From contig JAEZUI010000133.1 in the NCBI GenBank assembly GCA_023421115.1, forward strand, positions 16,546 through 80,545: a DNA stretch of 64,000 bases, read 5' to 3'. This document shows, in pieces, positions 46,046 to 55,489 of this stretch. Both the position numbers and the translations under genes were made by a program. The notes under the pieces are model-generated. The model was not told the DNA's origin and did no database searches. It worked only from the letters and a program-made list of their open reading frames with translations. Position 1 is the stretch's first letter. Each line of letters begins with the position of its first letter. This DNA is from Bacillota bacterium (lineage in GTDB: Bacteria; Bacillota; Clostridia; Acetivibrionales; Acetivibrionaceae).

Positions 46046-46294
46046 TTAATCAACATAGTCCCATTCAATAACATAGCTCTTTCCATATTCGCCCCGCACA
46101 ATAATTTTAGAACCATCTTGATTCCAAAATGCCATACCAATAGAATCATTAAGACTAGAGGCATAAACAGTTGTGCTATTAGCGATACCGTCATTTTTTA
46201 AGTAAGCTATTCTGACTTCAATATTATTTTCGTTTTTAATAGTATATGCAATCTTATCATAAAAAGCTGTAGGGAGTATTATATATGTAACTCC
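46046..46294 (-). pseudogene. C-terminal gene relic
   Basis: About 80 codons open on the minus strand, ending SYVIEWDYVD-stop, with clear protein character (AFYDKIAYTIKNENNIEVRI; GMAFWNQDGSKIIVRGEYGK, reminiscent of a beta-propeller or DUF5050-like tail). There is no start codon or ribosome binding site, and the upstream end runs into the terminator of the next gene. Confidence 0.45.
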
Positions 46295-46301
46295 CTACAG
46301 T
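46268..46301 (-). terminator. Terminator of the stalk-domain binding-protein gene
   Basis: CTGTAGGGAGT/ACTCCCTACAG, an 11-bp perfect stem with a T run on the minus strand, 27 bp after the stop. Confidence 0.75.
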
Positions 46302-46327
46302 CTCTAAAACTCGCAATTTTGGAGTGA

Positions 46328-47848
46328 TTAATTTATATTTAAATTCCTATACACACCATCCTTAAATTGTTTAATCGCATTATCTTTATTTACCTCTCCC
46401 ATAACATATGGATATAATGCATAATCAATAAATACATTCATTATAATATCGTCATACTCAGTCATTGTTTTACCGTTTATTTTGCCTAATACCGGCTTGT
46501 ATAAACTATATAGATTTTGATTAATGGTTCGAGAAATGCAACTGTTATCCTCTGCTAAACTGTTAATTGTTTCTATGTTGCTTGCAAAGTCACCGTATTT
46601 AGTTGCCAAGTCCTTATTGTATTCGGCGTTGGTTGTTATATACTCAATAAATTCCCAGGCTAGCTCTTTTTTAGAGCTTCCGCTGTATATTCCCATCCAT
46701 GTTCCACCCCAGAAAGTTGGTATTTCAGGTAGTGCAATTCCCCATTTACCGTCTTCTTTGTATTGCTCGTCCATATTTACATCGATTATCCATGGAACTC
46801 CCCATGTTGGTATGGTCCATGCAAAATGCTCATTATCATTAATAGCATAGCACCACTGGGGCGTCCAAGGCGAAAGATTACCAACAAGTCCTTCATCGTG
46901 TAATCTTTTTGAAAGATCCATAAACTCATCAATCTTAGGATCTATAAACAGCTCTCCGTTTTTAATCCATCCTGTACTGCGGCTTCCTAAATATATTCTT
47001 AACAGCTCATCTAAATTTGGAAACAGCTTTACCTTTCCCGTGCTTTTTTCTTTTATCTTTCTAGCAGTCTCAAGTATTTTTTCTGAGGATGCAAACATTT
47101 TTGATATTTCTTCAGGGTTATCTGTTCCAAGATAAGCCTTTGCAAGATCTCTTTTATATCCTATTCCAGTGGGAGTGGAATGATGAGATAAAGCTCTTAC
47201 TTTTCCATCAGGACTTCTTCCAACGTCAATTGTATATGGTACTAATTTTTCATTAAGTGCCTCTGCATTGTAAGGTGCAGAAGACAAGTTTTCAAAAGAA
47301 CTCGTGAAATTTACGTACTTCTTTACAAAAGCAGATTCTAGGGCAATAACATCTGCATCTATTGACCCAGAACTAAGTCCACTAGATAAATGAGTCTGAT
47401 AAGTTGCGTTTACATCCGAGATGCAATTTATATTAATCTTAACTCCCGGATGGCTAGCCATAAAATCTCTCGCAAGAACAGAAGCTTCATCTCGATTAAA
47501 ATGCAAAAGTGTTATTTCTTCAGTATAATCATTTTTGATTTCTTCTTTTATATCATTTTTGCCTAAGATTATGGTGCTTGTTTTGTCATCCCAATTAACC
47601 GGTACATCTAAAGCGTTTGCGATGGCTCTTAATGGAACATAAGAACGACCATTGTAAATAATAGTGTCCATTCTACTTCCGTCCGTATCTTGAGGAATAT
47701 ATTTGTCTCCATTTAATATGTAATTGATGTTAGTGTTAATATCAGCAGTAATTTTTATGATACCTGAACTTGCGGCTACTCCTGATATAAAACCAACGAT
47801 CATTACTGTGGCAATAATGAAACACAGCATTTTTTTTGTAATTTTCAT
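46328..47848 (-). CDS. Stalk-domain/extracellular solute-binding protein fusion
   Basis: 506 aa. Signal segment (about 8-26, no lipobox Cys). Residues about 30-97 are a copper-amine-oxidase N-terminal-like (stalk) domain (YNGRSYVPLRAIANALDVPV then NWDDKTSTIILGK). Residues about 110-500 are a family 1 ABC solute-binding protein (EITLLHFNRDEASVLARDF; WGGTWMGIYSGSSKKELAWE). No permease or ATPase gene is near. The stalk may tether the protein at the wall in place of a lipid anchor. TAGGAGAG precedes the ATG. Ligand unknown. Confidence 0.85.
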   Translation of the reverse strand: MKITKKMLCFIIATVMIVGFISGVAASSGIIKITADINTNINYILNGDKYIPQDTDGSRMDTIIYNGRSYVPLRAIANALDVPVNWDDKTSTIILGKNDIKEEIKNDYTEEITLLHFNRDEASVLARDFMASHPGVKININCISDVNATYQTHLSSGLSSGSIDADVIALESAFVKKYVNFTSSFENLSSAPYNAEALNEKLVPYTIDVGRSPDGKVRALSHHSTPTGIGYKRDLAKAYLGTDNPEEISKMFASSEKILETARKIKEKSTGKVKLFPNLDELLRIYLGSRSTGWIKNGELFIDPKIDEFMDLSKRLHDEGLVGNLSPWTPQWCYAINDNEHFAWTIPTWGVPWIIDVNMDEQYKEDGKWGIALPEIPTFWGGTWMGIYSGSSKKELAWEFIEYITTNAEYNKDLATKYGDFASNIETINSLAEDNSCISRTINQNLYSLYKPVLGKINGKTMTEYDDIIMNVFIDYALYPYVMGEVNKDNAIKQFKDGVYRNLNIN

Positions 47849-48180
47849 GATATTCTCTCCTAATAGTTATTTCAACTAACTGTCTTTGTATACAGTAATG
47901 TTGATATTTTGTTTGATAACAAATCATACTTATGTTACCATAAATAACTATAAATAAAAACCTTTCCGTTTAGTTTTATTACAATGCATAGTATAAAGCT
48001 AAAGTGGCAAAAAATTAGGTCTTATAAACACTGAGTTTTTTCGTTATCCCAGAGTTGGAACTTATATTTTAATCGTTCCTAAACAAAACCTCCACTTCTT
48101 TTGTGGAGGTTTTGTCTTTCCTCTTTCGAACGAAGTGAAAGAGGAAAAACTGGAAATACTCAATACTCTGAAGTTTATGC
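47849..48180. other. Gap upstream of the binding-protein gene
   Basis: 332 bp: AT-rich upstream region of the binding-protein gene without a clear promoter, then two terminator-like hairpins (48083-48147). Confidence 0.55.
48083..48147 (-). terminator. Double hairpin terminator after the GT2 gene
   Basis: ACAAAACCTCCAC/GTGGAGGTTTTGT (48083-48095 with 48103-48115) and TTTCCTCTTTC/GAAAGAGGAAA (48117-48127 with 48137-48147). The T run of the first stem on the minus strand fits the glycosyltransferase transcript. Confidence 0.65.
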
Positions 48181-49437
48181 TTATGCTTTTTCTAAATCGT
48201 TGATACTTATCTCCCTAGAATGATGGGTGTGTTCCCAGTCTTTGTTGTTTTTTCTCAAAAAGCCTTGAATAGTTATAGGCATCCAGGTCAAACAATAAAG
48301 TGGATATATTATAAAAGCAACCAGCACTTTAGGGGAAAATTTCTTTTCTGTAAGTATTATTATTGGCCCATAGAAAAACTGCAGTGTCGCAAATATATAC
48401 CATATACCAACAGGAAAAACATATTTTAAGTTGAAAAAAGGTGATTGAGGAAATACGGTTTGAACCCACATCATAATGGTTAGCAGACCTATAAAAATAA
48501 ATCTTATAGGTTGAAACAAGTATATTGCATTATCAAAGGAGGTCAAATCGCTATCCTTAAAAGCCTTTTTAAAAAGCGGACCTAAGAAACGACTTGCACA
48601 ATCTGCGTGTCCTTGCATCCATCGTATACGTTGATTCCAGGATTGCTTTAAAGTAAGAGGTTTTTCATCATATACAATAGCATTATGTGCCCATCCTACC
48701 TTTAAGTCACTGAGGGCAAGTTTCATTGTAAATTCCAAGTCCTCTGTAAGACATGTAGCGCCCCAACCGATCTGCTTCAAAATATCCACATCTACACAAA
48801 AGCCTGTTCCGCACAAACTACAGCTTAATCCAAGATTGTATCTTGGAAGCTGGAATATCCTGTTTGACAGCCAGAATGCAATTGAATAGGAGCAGGTTAT
48901 CCATGAATCGTAGGGGTTTTTGCTGTCAATATAACCCTGAACTACTTTGTGTCCTTGACACAGTTTTGCGTTCATTTCCAGAAGATAGTTAGAAGTTACA
49001 AGATTATCTGCATCAAAAACACTTATTGCATCATATTTTTCCTCCATAGTGAATATTTTTGAAAACATCCACTCTAAAGCATGACCTTTACCACGCAGTT
49101 CATTATTAACTCTTGTATGCACCAATGCACCATGATCGGCAGCAATTTGAGCGGTGTTATCAGTGCAATTGTCGGCTATTACAAAAACGTCATAAAGACC
49201 TTTAGGATAGTTTTGTTTAAAAAGGCTTTCAATTACATGAGCAATAACTTTTTCCTCATTATGGGCGGCAATAATTAAAGCAAATTTCTTTTCAGGAGCA
49301 TAACTTTTTGACTCGGTATCCTTTCTCTTTATCCAGCCAAAAATGGAAATGCCAAAAAAGTAGCACCCTGCAATAAAAATTATCACCTGTATTAATTGTG
49401 TAGTATGGTATACCACATTATTCAGTAGTGATAACAT
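48181..49437 (-). CDS. Membrane GT2 glycosyltransferase (processive, cellulose/PNAG synthase-like)
   Basis: 418 aa. N-terminal membrane helix (about 14-36), then GT2 catalytic domain: nucleotide site AAHNEEKVI and ADNCTDNT, DxD-like FDADN, TED in CLTEDLEF, and QRIRWMQG (Q/RxxRW, typical of processive enzymes). Three or four C-terminal helices form the transport channel. GGAGGA precedes the ATG. No c-di-GMP (PilZ) domain. Polymer unknown. Confidence 0.88.
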   Translation of the reverse strand: MLSLLNNVVYHTTQLIQVIIFIAGCYFFGISIFGWIKRKDTESKSYAPEKKFALIIAAHNEEKVIAHVIESLFKQNYPKGLYDVFVIADNCTDNTAQIAADHGALVHTRVNNELRGKGHALEWMFSKIFTMEEKYDAISVFDADNLVTSNYLLEMNAKLCQGHKVVQGYIDSKNPYDSWITCSYSIAFWLSNRIFQLPRYNLGLSCSLCGTGFCVDVDILKQIGWGATCLTEDLEFTMKLALSDLKVGWAHNAIVYDEKPLTLKQSWNQRIRWMQGHADCASRFLGPLFKKAFKDSDLTSFDNAIYLFQPIRFIFIGLLTIMMWVQTVFPQSPFFNLKYVFPVGIWYIFATLQFFYGPIIILTEKKFSPKVLVAFIIYPLYCLTWMPITIQGFLRKNNKDWEHTHHSREISINDLEKA

Positions 49438-49757
49438 TTGATTCCTCCATATGAAATTTATATTTATATATTGAACACTAATTACATTTAGTCCTTCGTT
49501 TTATTTTGCGCTTAATAAGGAAAAATATTTATGATAAAAAAATAATAAAATATGTTATAATAATATAGAAAAATATGAAATTATTTAATATGCGTTGCAA
49601 ACAGCTTTTAAAGATTTAATAACTGGACAAATTGTTTTGCTGCTTCTATAGAAAATCATTTTTTAAAACTTTTGATATAAAGGTTTCTCTGTTTATTACA
49701 GAGGTTGTCATGCTTTTAAGATTGTTACAAAACTTTAAAACTACGGGGGTAGATTTG
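49438..49757. other. Divergent gap between GT2 and GH15 genes
   Basis: 320 bp, very AT-rich. A TATAAT at 49558-49563 faces the GH15 gene but has no clear -35. GGGGGT at 49745-49750 is the GH15 ribosome binding site. Confidence 0.5.
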
Positions 49758-51692
49758 ATGACGAAGACCTACTATAACGACGCAGTAATTGGAAATTCAC
49801 GTATGCTTGCATGCTTAAATAAAAAAGGTGAATTAGAAAGGTTGTTTTGGCCTCATATTGATTATCCTCAACACGTTGAGCGTTTTGTGTCCGGTATCTT
49901 TGATATGCGTCACAACAATAGTACATCGTGGTTTGGTGAAGACAATTGGCAAAGGGTTCAAGCCTATATTGAAGATACCAACATACTCAAGACCAGTTTA
50001 ACAGATAGTAACTGGGGGCTGCGTATTGACCAGCTCGATTTGGTCCTGCCCGATAGTGATATCTATATAAGGCAATATGAGATTGAAAATATAGGGACTC
50101 AAGATTTTGAATTGGGGTTTATTCAGTATTCGTCAATGATTACAACTACTCCTGATTTAAGGAGTACACTTTTTGATTTTGATACCGATTCACTGATTCA
50201 CTATAAGCATAATTATTACATCTCTATTTCTTCGGATATTGAAGCTTTTCAATTTCAGTTGGGCAATAATGCGATTGATTCGGCAAGACATACCCAACTA
50301 AATGGTTTTGAAAATATCGGAATGATGAGAGATGGGGCTGTGTCATGGAAAATAGGTACTGTTAAACCCGGTGAAAAAAAGAGTTTTAACTTGTTTATCT
50401 GTGCTTCACATACACTAAAAGGTGTGAAAAAACTAAATAGAGAATGCAAGACTTTAAACATTAATGAACAATATGAAAAAACCAAAAAGTATTGGCTGAA
50501 GTTTTTAAGTGAAGCTAAACAGTTAAGGACGGGTAAGGCTGCAGTTGATAACTTGTATAAAAGGTCGCTGCTGGTTTTCAAGCTTATGTCTGATGAACAT
50601 ACAGGTGGTCTTTTAGCTTCAGCGGAGATTGATGAAGGCTTTAGCAAATGTGGTAGGTATGCTTATTGCTGGGGAAGAGATGCCGCTTTTATTACTAGTG
50701 CTTTAGATGCCGCAGGACTTACAAAAGCGGTGGATAAGTTTTATAATTGGGCTGCCGACACTCAGGATGATGATGGTTCATGGCACCAGAGATATTATAT
50801 GGATGGCAATCTTGCTCCTTCATGGGGAATGCAGGTTGATGAAACCGGAACACTTATTTGGGGTGTATTAAAGCACTATGAGATTACAAAGGACAAGAGT
50901 TTCCTTGAAAACATGTGGAACACTGTAAAAAAGGGAATAGACTTTCTTGTGAATTTTATAGATGCCGAAACGGGACTTCCAAAACCAAGCTATGACCTTT
51001 GGGAAGAACGGGTTGGAGAGCATACCTATTCGTGTGCAGCTGTATATGCCGGTATTAAGGCAGGAGTTCAAATAGCTGAAATATTAGCAGTTTCCAAGGA
51101 GACTGTTAAGGATTGGGATTTTATTGCCGAAGATATTAAAAAAGCAATGGAAACTATGCTTTGGAAGGATGAGGCAGGTAGGTTTATCCGAAGTGTAAGG
51201 ACAAAGCTTAATCCTTGGGGAAGTGAACATTCTCACCACACAACTGTAATTGAAGTGAATTCAAAAGGCTATCGAAGAGATGTTACTTTAGAAGATTGGA
51301 CAATTGATGTAAGTTTGTTGGGTGTGTCAATCCCCTTTGAAGTATTTGATGCAAAAGATAGAAGAGTTGCAGCGACTGTTGAAGCTATTGAAAAAGCTCT
51401 TACAGCTCAACCTGCCGGTGGAATAAAAAGGTATGAAAATGATAATTATATTGGTGGAAATCCATGGGTGTTAACAACTCTTTGGGTTGCGCTTTATCAT
51501 ATTGAAGTGGGCAATTTGGAAAAGGCAAAAAGTTATTTAGAATGGGCTGCAAAGTCCAGTACCAAATTGGGCTTGTTACCGGAACAGGTTAATAGAGATA
51601 CCGGTGAGCCTTGTTGGGTTATTCCTTTAACATGGTCTCATGCAATGTTTGTTTTGGTGTTAGCCAAATTAATTGAAGCAGGTGCTTATTAA
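49758..51692 (+). CDS. GH15 glucoamylase-like glycoside hydrolase
   Basis: 644 aa from the ATG at 49758, 7 bp after GGGGGT; the longer open frame upstream is poor coding sequence. N-terminal beta-sandwich (about 1-270), then the (alpha/alpha)6 barrel with GRYAYCWGRDAAFITSALDA, general acid region DLWEER (E416/E417) and base region LLPEQVNRDTGEP (E609). No signal peptide, so it likely acts inside the cell on maltodextrins, glycogen or trehalose-like glucosides. The exact substrate is open. Confidence 0.9.
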   Translation: MTKTYYNDAVIGNSRMLACLNKKGELERLFWPHIDYPQHVERFVSGIFDMRHNNSTSWFGEDNWQRVQAYIEDTNILKTSLTDSNWGLRIDQLDLVLPDSDIYIRQYEIENIGTQDFELGFIQYSSMITTTPDLRSTLFDFDTDSLIHYKHNYYISISSDIEAFQFQLGNNAIDSARHTQLNGFENIGMMRDGAVSWKIGTVKPGEKKSFNLFICASHTLKGVKKLNRECKTLNINEQYEKTKKYWLKFLSEAKQLRTGKAAVDNLYKRSLLVFKLMSDEHTGGLLASAEIDEGFSKCGRYAYCWGRDAAFITSALDAAGLTKAVDKFYNWAADTQDDDGSWHQRYYMDGNLAPSWGMQVDETGTLIWGVLKHYEITKDKSFLENMWNTVKKGIDFLVNFIDAETGLPKPSYDLWEERVGEHTYSCAAVYAGIKAGVQIAEILAVSKETVKDWDFIAEDIKKAMETMLWKDEAGRFIRSVRTKLNPWGSEHSHHTTVIEVNSKGYRRDVTLEDWTIDVSLLGVSIPFEVFDAKDRRVAATVEAIEKALTAQPAGGIKRYENDNYIGGNPWVLTTLWVALYHIEVGNLEKAKSYLEWAAKSSTKLGLLPEQVNRDTGEPCWVIPLTWSHAMFVLVLAKLIEAGAY

Positions 51693-51712
51693 AGAGATAA
51701 GCATAATTAGAT

Positions 51713-51810
51713 AAGGTGGTTTCTAAAAATAACTGGTCACTTTGCTGTTTTAAAAAAGTATGATTTTATTGGGATGATGCTATAAATATTGGCCAATTAA
51801 TAAGAAACCT
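51713..51810. repeat. MITE-like repeat unit before radA
   Basis: It starts AAGGTGGTTTCTAAAAATAA, continues CTGGTCAC..., aligns over about 55 bp with 4271 and 58937, and ends TAAGAAACCT, an imperfect inverse of its start. It lies 15 bp before the radA ATG, at the right junction of the accessory region. Confidence 0.55.
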
Positions 51811-51824
51811 AATGGGAGAAATAA

Positions 51825-53189
51825 ATGCCTAAACAAAAATCAGTTTTTGTATGTCAGGATTGTGGATATGAAAGCAACGGGTGGCTTGGGAAGTGCCCGG
51901 CATGTAATAACTGGAACACTTTTACCGAGGAAGTTCAGGATACATCTGCAAGCTCAAAAAAGAAAAATGTACTGTTTGACGTAAAGCCTGTTAATATCAA
52001 TGATATTGAAATAGACAGTGAAGAGCGCTATTTGACGGGTATTAAGGAGATGGACCGCGTATTAGGAGGCGGTATTGTGAAGGGCTCGCTTGTACTCGTG
52101 GGTGGTGACCCGGGGATTGGAAAGTCTACACTTATACTGCAAATTTGTGATACTGTTAGAATTGATTCCAAAATAATATATATATCCGGAGAAGAATCTA
52201 TAAAGCAAATCAAAATCCGTGCCGATAGATTAGGTGTAAGGAATCCTAATCTGTTAATGGTCTCAGAAACAAACTTTAAAGCTATTCAAGTTATAAGTGA
52301 GAGGGAGAACCCTGCTCTTATAATTGTTGACTCCATACAAACCATGTTTAACGAGGAACTTTCCTCTGCACCGGGTAGTGTAAGTCAGGTTAGGGAGATA
52401 ACGGCAGGTCTTATGCGGATTGCAAAAAGCAGTAATACAGCGATTTTTATTGTAGGACATGTGACGAAGGAAGGGGCTTTGGCTGGACCAAGGGTTTTAG
52501 AGCACATGGTTGACACCGTTTTATATTTTGAAGGAGAACGGCACTTGAGCTATAGAATATTGAGAGCTGTCAAGAATAGATTTGGGTCAACCAATGAAAT
52601 TGGCATATTTGAAATGAAGGATGTAGGACTTATTGAGGTGGAAAATCCCTCAATGCTGATGATCTCAGATAGAAAAGAGAGCGTTCCGGGGTCGGTTATT
52701 GTGTCAAGCCTTGAGGGCACAAGACCAATGCTAATAGAGATTCAAGCTCTTGTGTGCCCTACCAATTTCGGAATGCCGCGCAGAATGGCAACAGGGATTG
52801 ATTACAATAGAATAACTTTACTAATGGCTGTATTAGAAAAGCGAGTAGGTATGCAGCTTCATAACTATGATGCTTATGTAAATGTGGTTGGAGGCTTAAA
52901 AATAGATGAACCTGCATGTGACTTAGGTGTTGTAGCAGCAATAGCTTCTAGCTTTCGAAATAAGCCGGTAGATATGAGTACTGTGCTTATAGGCGAAGTG
53001 GGTTTGACAGGCGAGGTCAGGGCAATAAACCAAATAGAAAAGAGAGCTATTGAAGCTGCAAGAATGGGTTTTAAAAGCTGTGTTGTTCCTGCGGGAAATA
53101 TTAAGGCAATAAAACAAGTTAAGGAGTTAAAAGAAATAAATATAAAACCTGTGGAAAATGTTGTGGAAGCTTTAGGTATTCTTTTGTAG
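51825..53189 (+). CDS. radA: DNA repair protein RadA
   Basis: 454 aa. C4 zinc finger CQDCGYESNGWLGKCPAC, RecA-like ATPase with Walker A GGDPGIGKST, the RadA-specific KNRFG motif and VGHVTKEG, and a C-terminal Lon-protease-like domain (NVVGGLKIDEPACDLGVVAA). It processes recombination intermediates by driving branch migration. GGGAGAA precedes the ATG. First gene of a radA-disA pair. Confidence 0.97.
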   Translation: MPKQKSVFVCQDCGYESNGWLGKCPACNNWNTFTEEVQDTSASSKKKNVLFDVKPVNINDIEIDSEERYLTGIKEMDRVLGGGIVKGSLVLVGGDPGIGKSTLILQICDTVRIDSKIIYISGEESIKQIKIRADRLGVRNPNLLMVSETNFKAIQVISERENPALIIVDSIQTMFNEELSSAPGSVSQVREITAGLMRIAKSSNTAIFIVGHVTKEGALAGPRVLEHMVDTVLYFEGERHLSYRILRAVKNRFGSTNEIGIFEMKDVGLIEVENPSMLMISDRKESVPGSVIVSSLEGTRPMLIEIQALVCPTNFGMPRRMATGIDYNRITLLMAVLEKRVGMQLHNYDAYVNVVGGLKIDEPACDLGVVAAIASSFRNKPVDMSTVLIGEVGLTGEVRAINQIEKRAIEAARMGFKSCVVPAGNIKAIKQVKELKEINIKPVENVVEALGILL

Positions 53190-53245
53190 TACTTCTGTAC
53201 CAACTATCATCAATGCCATAGTATGGCTTTATGGAGGGTCTGTTA

Positions 53246-54328
53246 ATGGGCAAAGATAAAAATAATGATTTGGAATTTCTTGAAGTGTTGCGTATGGTTG
53301 CTCCAGGAACACCCCTTAGGGAAGGCTTGGAAAGTATTTTGAAAGCAAGAACCGGAGCGCTTATAGTTGTTGGAGATTCTCAAGAGATATTGAAGCTTGT
53401 GGATGGAGGATTCTTTATAAATAAAGAGTACTCACAGGCTTATCTTTATGAATTGGCCAAAATGGACGGAGCAATAGTATTGAGTAAAGATCTCAAGAAG
53501 ATACTTTACGCAAATGCCATGCTTATACAGGATACTTCAATTTATACTGATGAAACGGGTACAAGACACAAAACTGCAAATAGGGTATCAAAGCAAACTG
53601 GAGAAATTGTAATAAGTATTTCGCAGAGAAGAAATATTATTACTCTATATAAGGGAGCTAGAAAATATATTATTAAAGAGACCTCTGCAATTTTGACGAA
53701 GGCTAATCAAGCTTTGCAGACAATGGAAAAGTACAGAAATGTTTTGGATAGCGCTGTGAATAACCTAAGTGTATTGGAATTTGAGGATATAGTTACTCTA
53801 GATGATGTGGCTTTTGTAATTCAGAGAATAGAGATGGTTATGAGGGTTGCAGTAGAGATGGAGAAATACACATGTGAACTTGGAAATGAGGCCAGACTTT
53901 TAACTATGCAGCTAGATGAACTTTTGGCAAATGTAGAGGGTGATGAAATTCTTATCATTGAAGATTACATGGAGCAATATGCCAACAGTACGTCTGAGCA
54001 AATGCAAGAAAACTTAAGACGACTTTCTTTTGATGAACTTATGGAAATATCAAACATATGTAAGATCTTAGGCTTTGACCCAGGAGCAAATGCATTTGAT
54101 ACGGCGATCTTTCCACGAGGTTACCGACTGCTTAGCAAAATTCCAAGAGTACCTCTGGCGGTTATAAAGAATTTGGTGGACAGATTTCTTAACTTCCAAG
54201 GTATTATAAATGCTACAATTGACGAACTTGATGAAGTTGAAGGGATTGGAGAGGTAAGAGCAAGAATGATAAAAGAAGGCCTAAGAAGGGTACAGGAGCA
54301 ACTTTTCTTAGATGCACGAAGGATCTGA
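53246..54328 (+). CDS. disA: DNA integrity scanning protein DisA (diadenylate cyclase)
   Basis: 360 aa from the ATG at 53246, 8 bp after GGAGG; an ATG at 53231 overlaps that site. The DAC domain has DGA at 74-76 and the RHR-type motif as TRHKTA (107-111; K instead of the usual second R, seen in other clostridia). A helical linker and helix-hairpin-helix DNA-binding end (LDEVEGIGEVRARMIKEGL) follow. It makes c-di-AMP and pauses on branched DNA; RadA is known to inhibit it, matching the pairing. Confidence 0.96.
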   Translation: MGKDKNNDLEFLEVLRMVAPGTPLREGLESILKARTGALIVVGDSQEILKLVDGGFFINKEYSQAYLYELAKMDGAIVLSKDLKKILYANAMLIQDTSIYTDETGTRHKTANRVSKQTGEIVISISQRRNIITLYKGARKYIIKETSAILTKANQALQTMEKYRNVLDSAVNNLSVLEFEDIVTLDDVAFVIQRIEMVMRVAVEMEKYTCELGNEARLLTMQLDELLANVEGDEILIIEDYMEQYANSTSEQMQENLRRLSFDELMEISNICKILGFDPGANAFDTAIFPRGYRLLSKIPRVPLAVIKNLVDRFLNFQGIINATIDELDEVEGIGEVRARMIKEGLRRVQEQLFLDARRI

Positions 54329-54369
54329 TACATTATAAAAATATAAAAAAGTTTTCTACAAGAATACAA

Positions 54370-54400
54370 AAACAAGAGGTTGAAATCTAACCTCTTGTTT
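54370..54400. terminator. Bidirectional terminator after disA
   Basis: AAACAAGAGGTT/AACCTCTTGTTT, 12-bp perfect stem with 7-nt loop and flanking A and T runs; it serves disA (+) and the gene on the minus strand. Confidence 0.85.
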
Positions 54401-54796
54401 TTATCTTAAATTGTATTTTCCGAGCATTTTAATTCTATCAAGTTCTTTCAAAATTATGTCATATAGATTAAGATCTAGAGTATTACATATTGAAGCTAGA
54501 TAAAAGAGATTTCTTCCAATATCCTTTTCAATAAGATCTCTACAGTTGTCGCAAAGCTTTCCTTCTAGATGAGTTTTCATATTATTCCGGATTTCGTCAA
54601 AGTTGTAATCAACGGGCAGAGCCTGTTTCTTTGCATTAATCTTAACGCAACCACACTGGGTAACAGACTTAATAATCCCACGGTTTACACGTCCGTTTGA
54701 ATCCTGAAATTTTGTTATTTGATCTAGAATGCTTTTGTTTCTTACAAGAAGTTCAGCTACAGTGTATTGGAATTGATCTACCATAATGTCATTCAA
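54401..54796 (-). CDS. Conserved clostridial helical protein, unknown function
   Basis: 131 aa, TTG start 9 bp after AAGGAG (ATG at 54784 is the alternative). Mostly helical, with a CDNC pair and an isolated CGC. The C-terminal half (ICNTLDLNLYDIILKELDRI) recalls MazG-like nucleotide pyrophosphatase helices, but the metal-binding EExxE pattern is not seen, so no activity is claimed. It lies inside the radA-disA-carD backbone on the opposite strand with its own promoter. Confidence 0.65.
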   Translation of the reverse strand: MNDIMVDQFQYTVAELLVRNKSILDQITKFQDSNGRVNRGIIKSVTQCGCVKINAKKQALPVDYNFDEIRNNMKTHLEGKLCDNCRDLIEKDIGRNLFYLASICNTLDLNLYDIILKELDRIKMLGKYNLR

Positions 54797-54857
54797 TATG
54801 GTTCACTCCTTAGATGTATTCATTAATATAAAAATCAGAAGTTCTTTTGACATTACT

Positions 54858-54887
54858 ATTATAATTGTAAAAATGGGGCTTTGTCAA
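54858..54887 (-). promoter_or_regulatory. SigA promoter of the minus-strand gene
   Basis: On the minus strand: TTGACA, 18 bp, TATAAT, both perfect hexamers; about 60 bp before the TTG start. Confidence 0.75.
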
Positions 54888-54991
54888 TTAAAAATACAAT
54901 GGATAAACATGGTAGAAAAGTCGATGATTCCATACAGGATAGGCTCAACGTGTTTTTTTCACATAAGAAATTTTAAAAGTAAAAATTACTA

Positions 54992-55020
54992 TTGACATAA
55001 ACATAGGCGCATGCTAGAAT
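54992..55020 (+). promoter_or_regulatory. Strong SigA promoter facing carD
   Basis: TTGACA, 17 bp, TAGAAT. It would start a transcript about 460 nt before the carD start. Confidence 0.7.
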
Positions 55021-55489
55021 AAAAATTTTTGACTTTGTATTTTTCTTGTAGTATACTTAATATGTAGGAATTAGTTGGGATATTTCGCAGTTTTCATAAA
55101 TATCTAATTAGCAAATTTTACAAAAAAGAATTTAAAGATTTAAGAAATTATTCTTTTGCTTTGTTGAGCTTTTAGTTTAATCCTTTTTATAAGGAGATGT
55201 AGGAGTCAAGTTTGAAGAGGGTTAGGAACTAAAGCTTTTATGCAGTTATTCGTTGTTTTATTTTTGTTAAGTTTATGTACAAACATTAAGTTACTTGTTC
55301 ATATTTTGACAATTTGCCACCTGTGAAATAGAATTGCTGGAATAAAGATTCACTGGTTTTGAAGCTTTATGGAAGTAACCTAATTAACGGTTCGAAAATT
55401 TATTGTTTTGATATTTAATAGAAATATAGAAGTTGAAACTCATACAAAGATAAAAGGGTTCGTGTTATTTGTTTATGGGAGGAGAGAAT

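Larger units (their letters stand above)
54797..55489. other. Long gap upstream of carD
   Basis: 693 bp. Two promoters: one for the minus-strand gene (54858-54887) and one facing carD (54992-55020). The remaining 470 bp before carD hold no gene I can support and no clear riboswitch fold; a long leader or small RNA is possible. Confidence 0.5.

Noticed and set aside
49632..49757. In-frame extension upstream of the GH15 gene
   Set aside because: The sequence is not family-like and the GGGGGT site supports the ATG at 49758.
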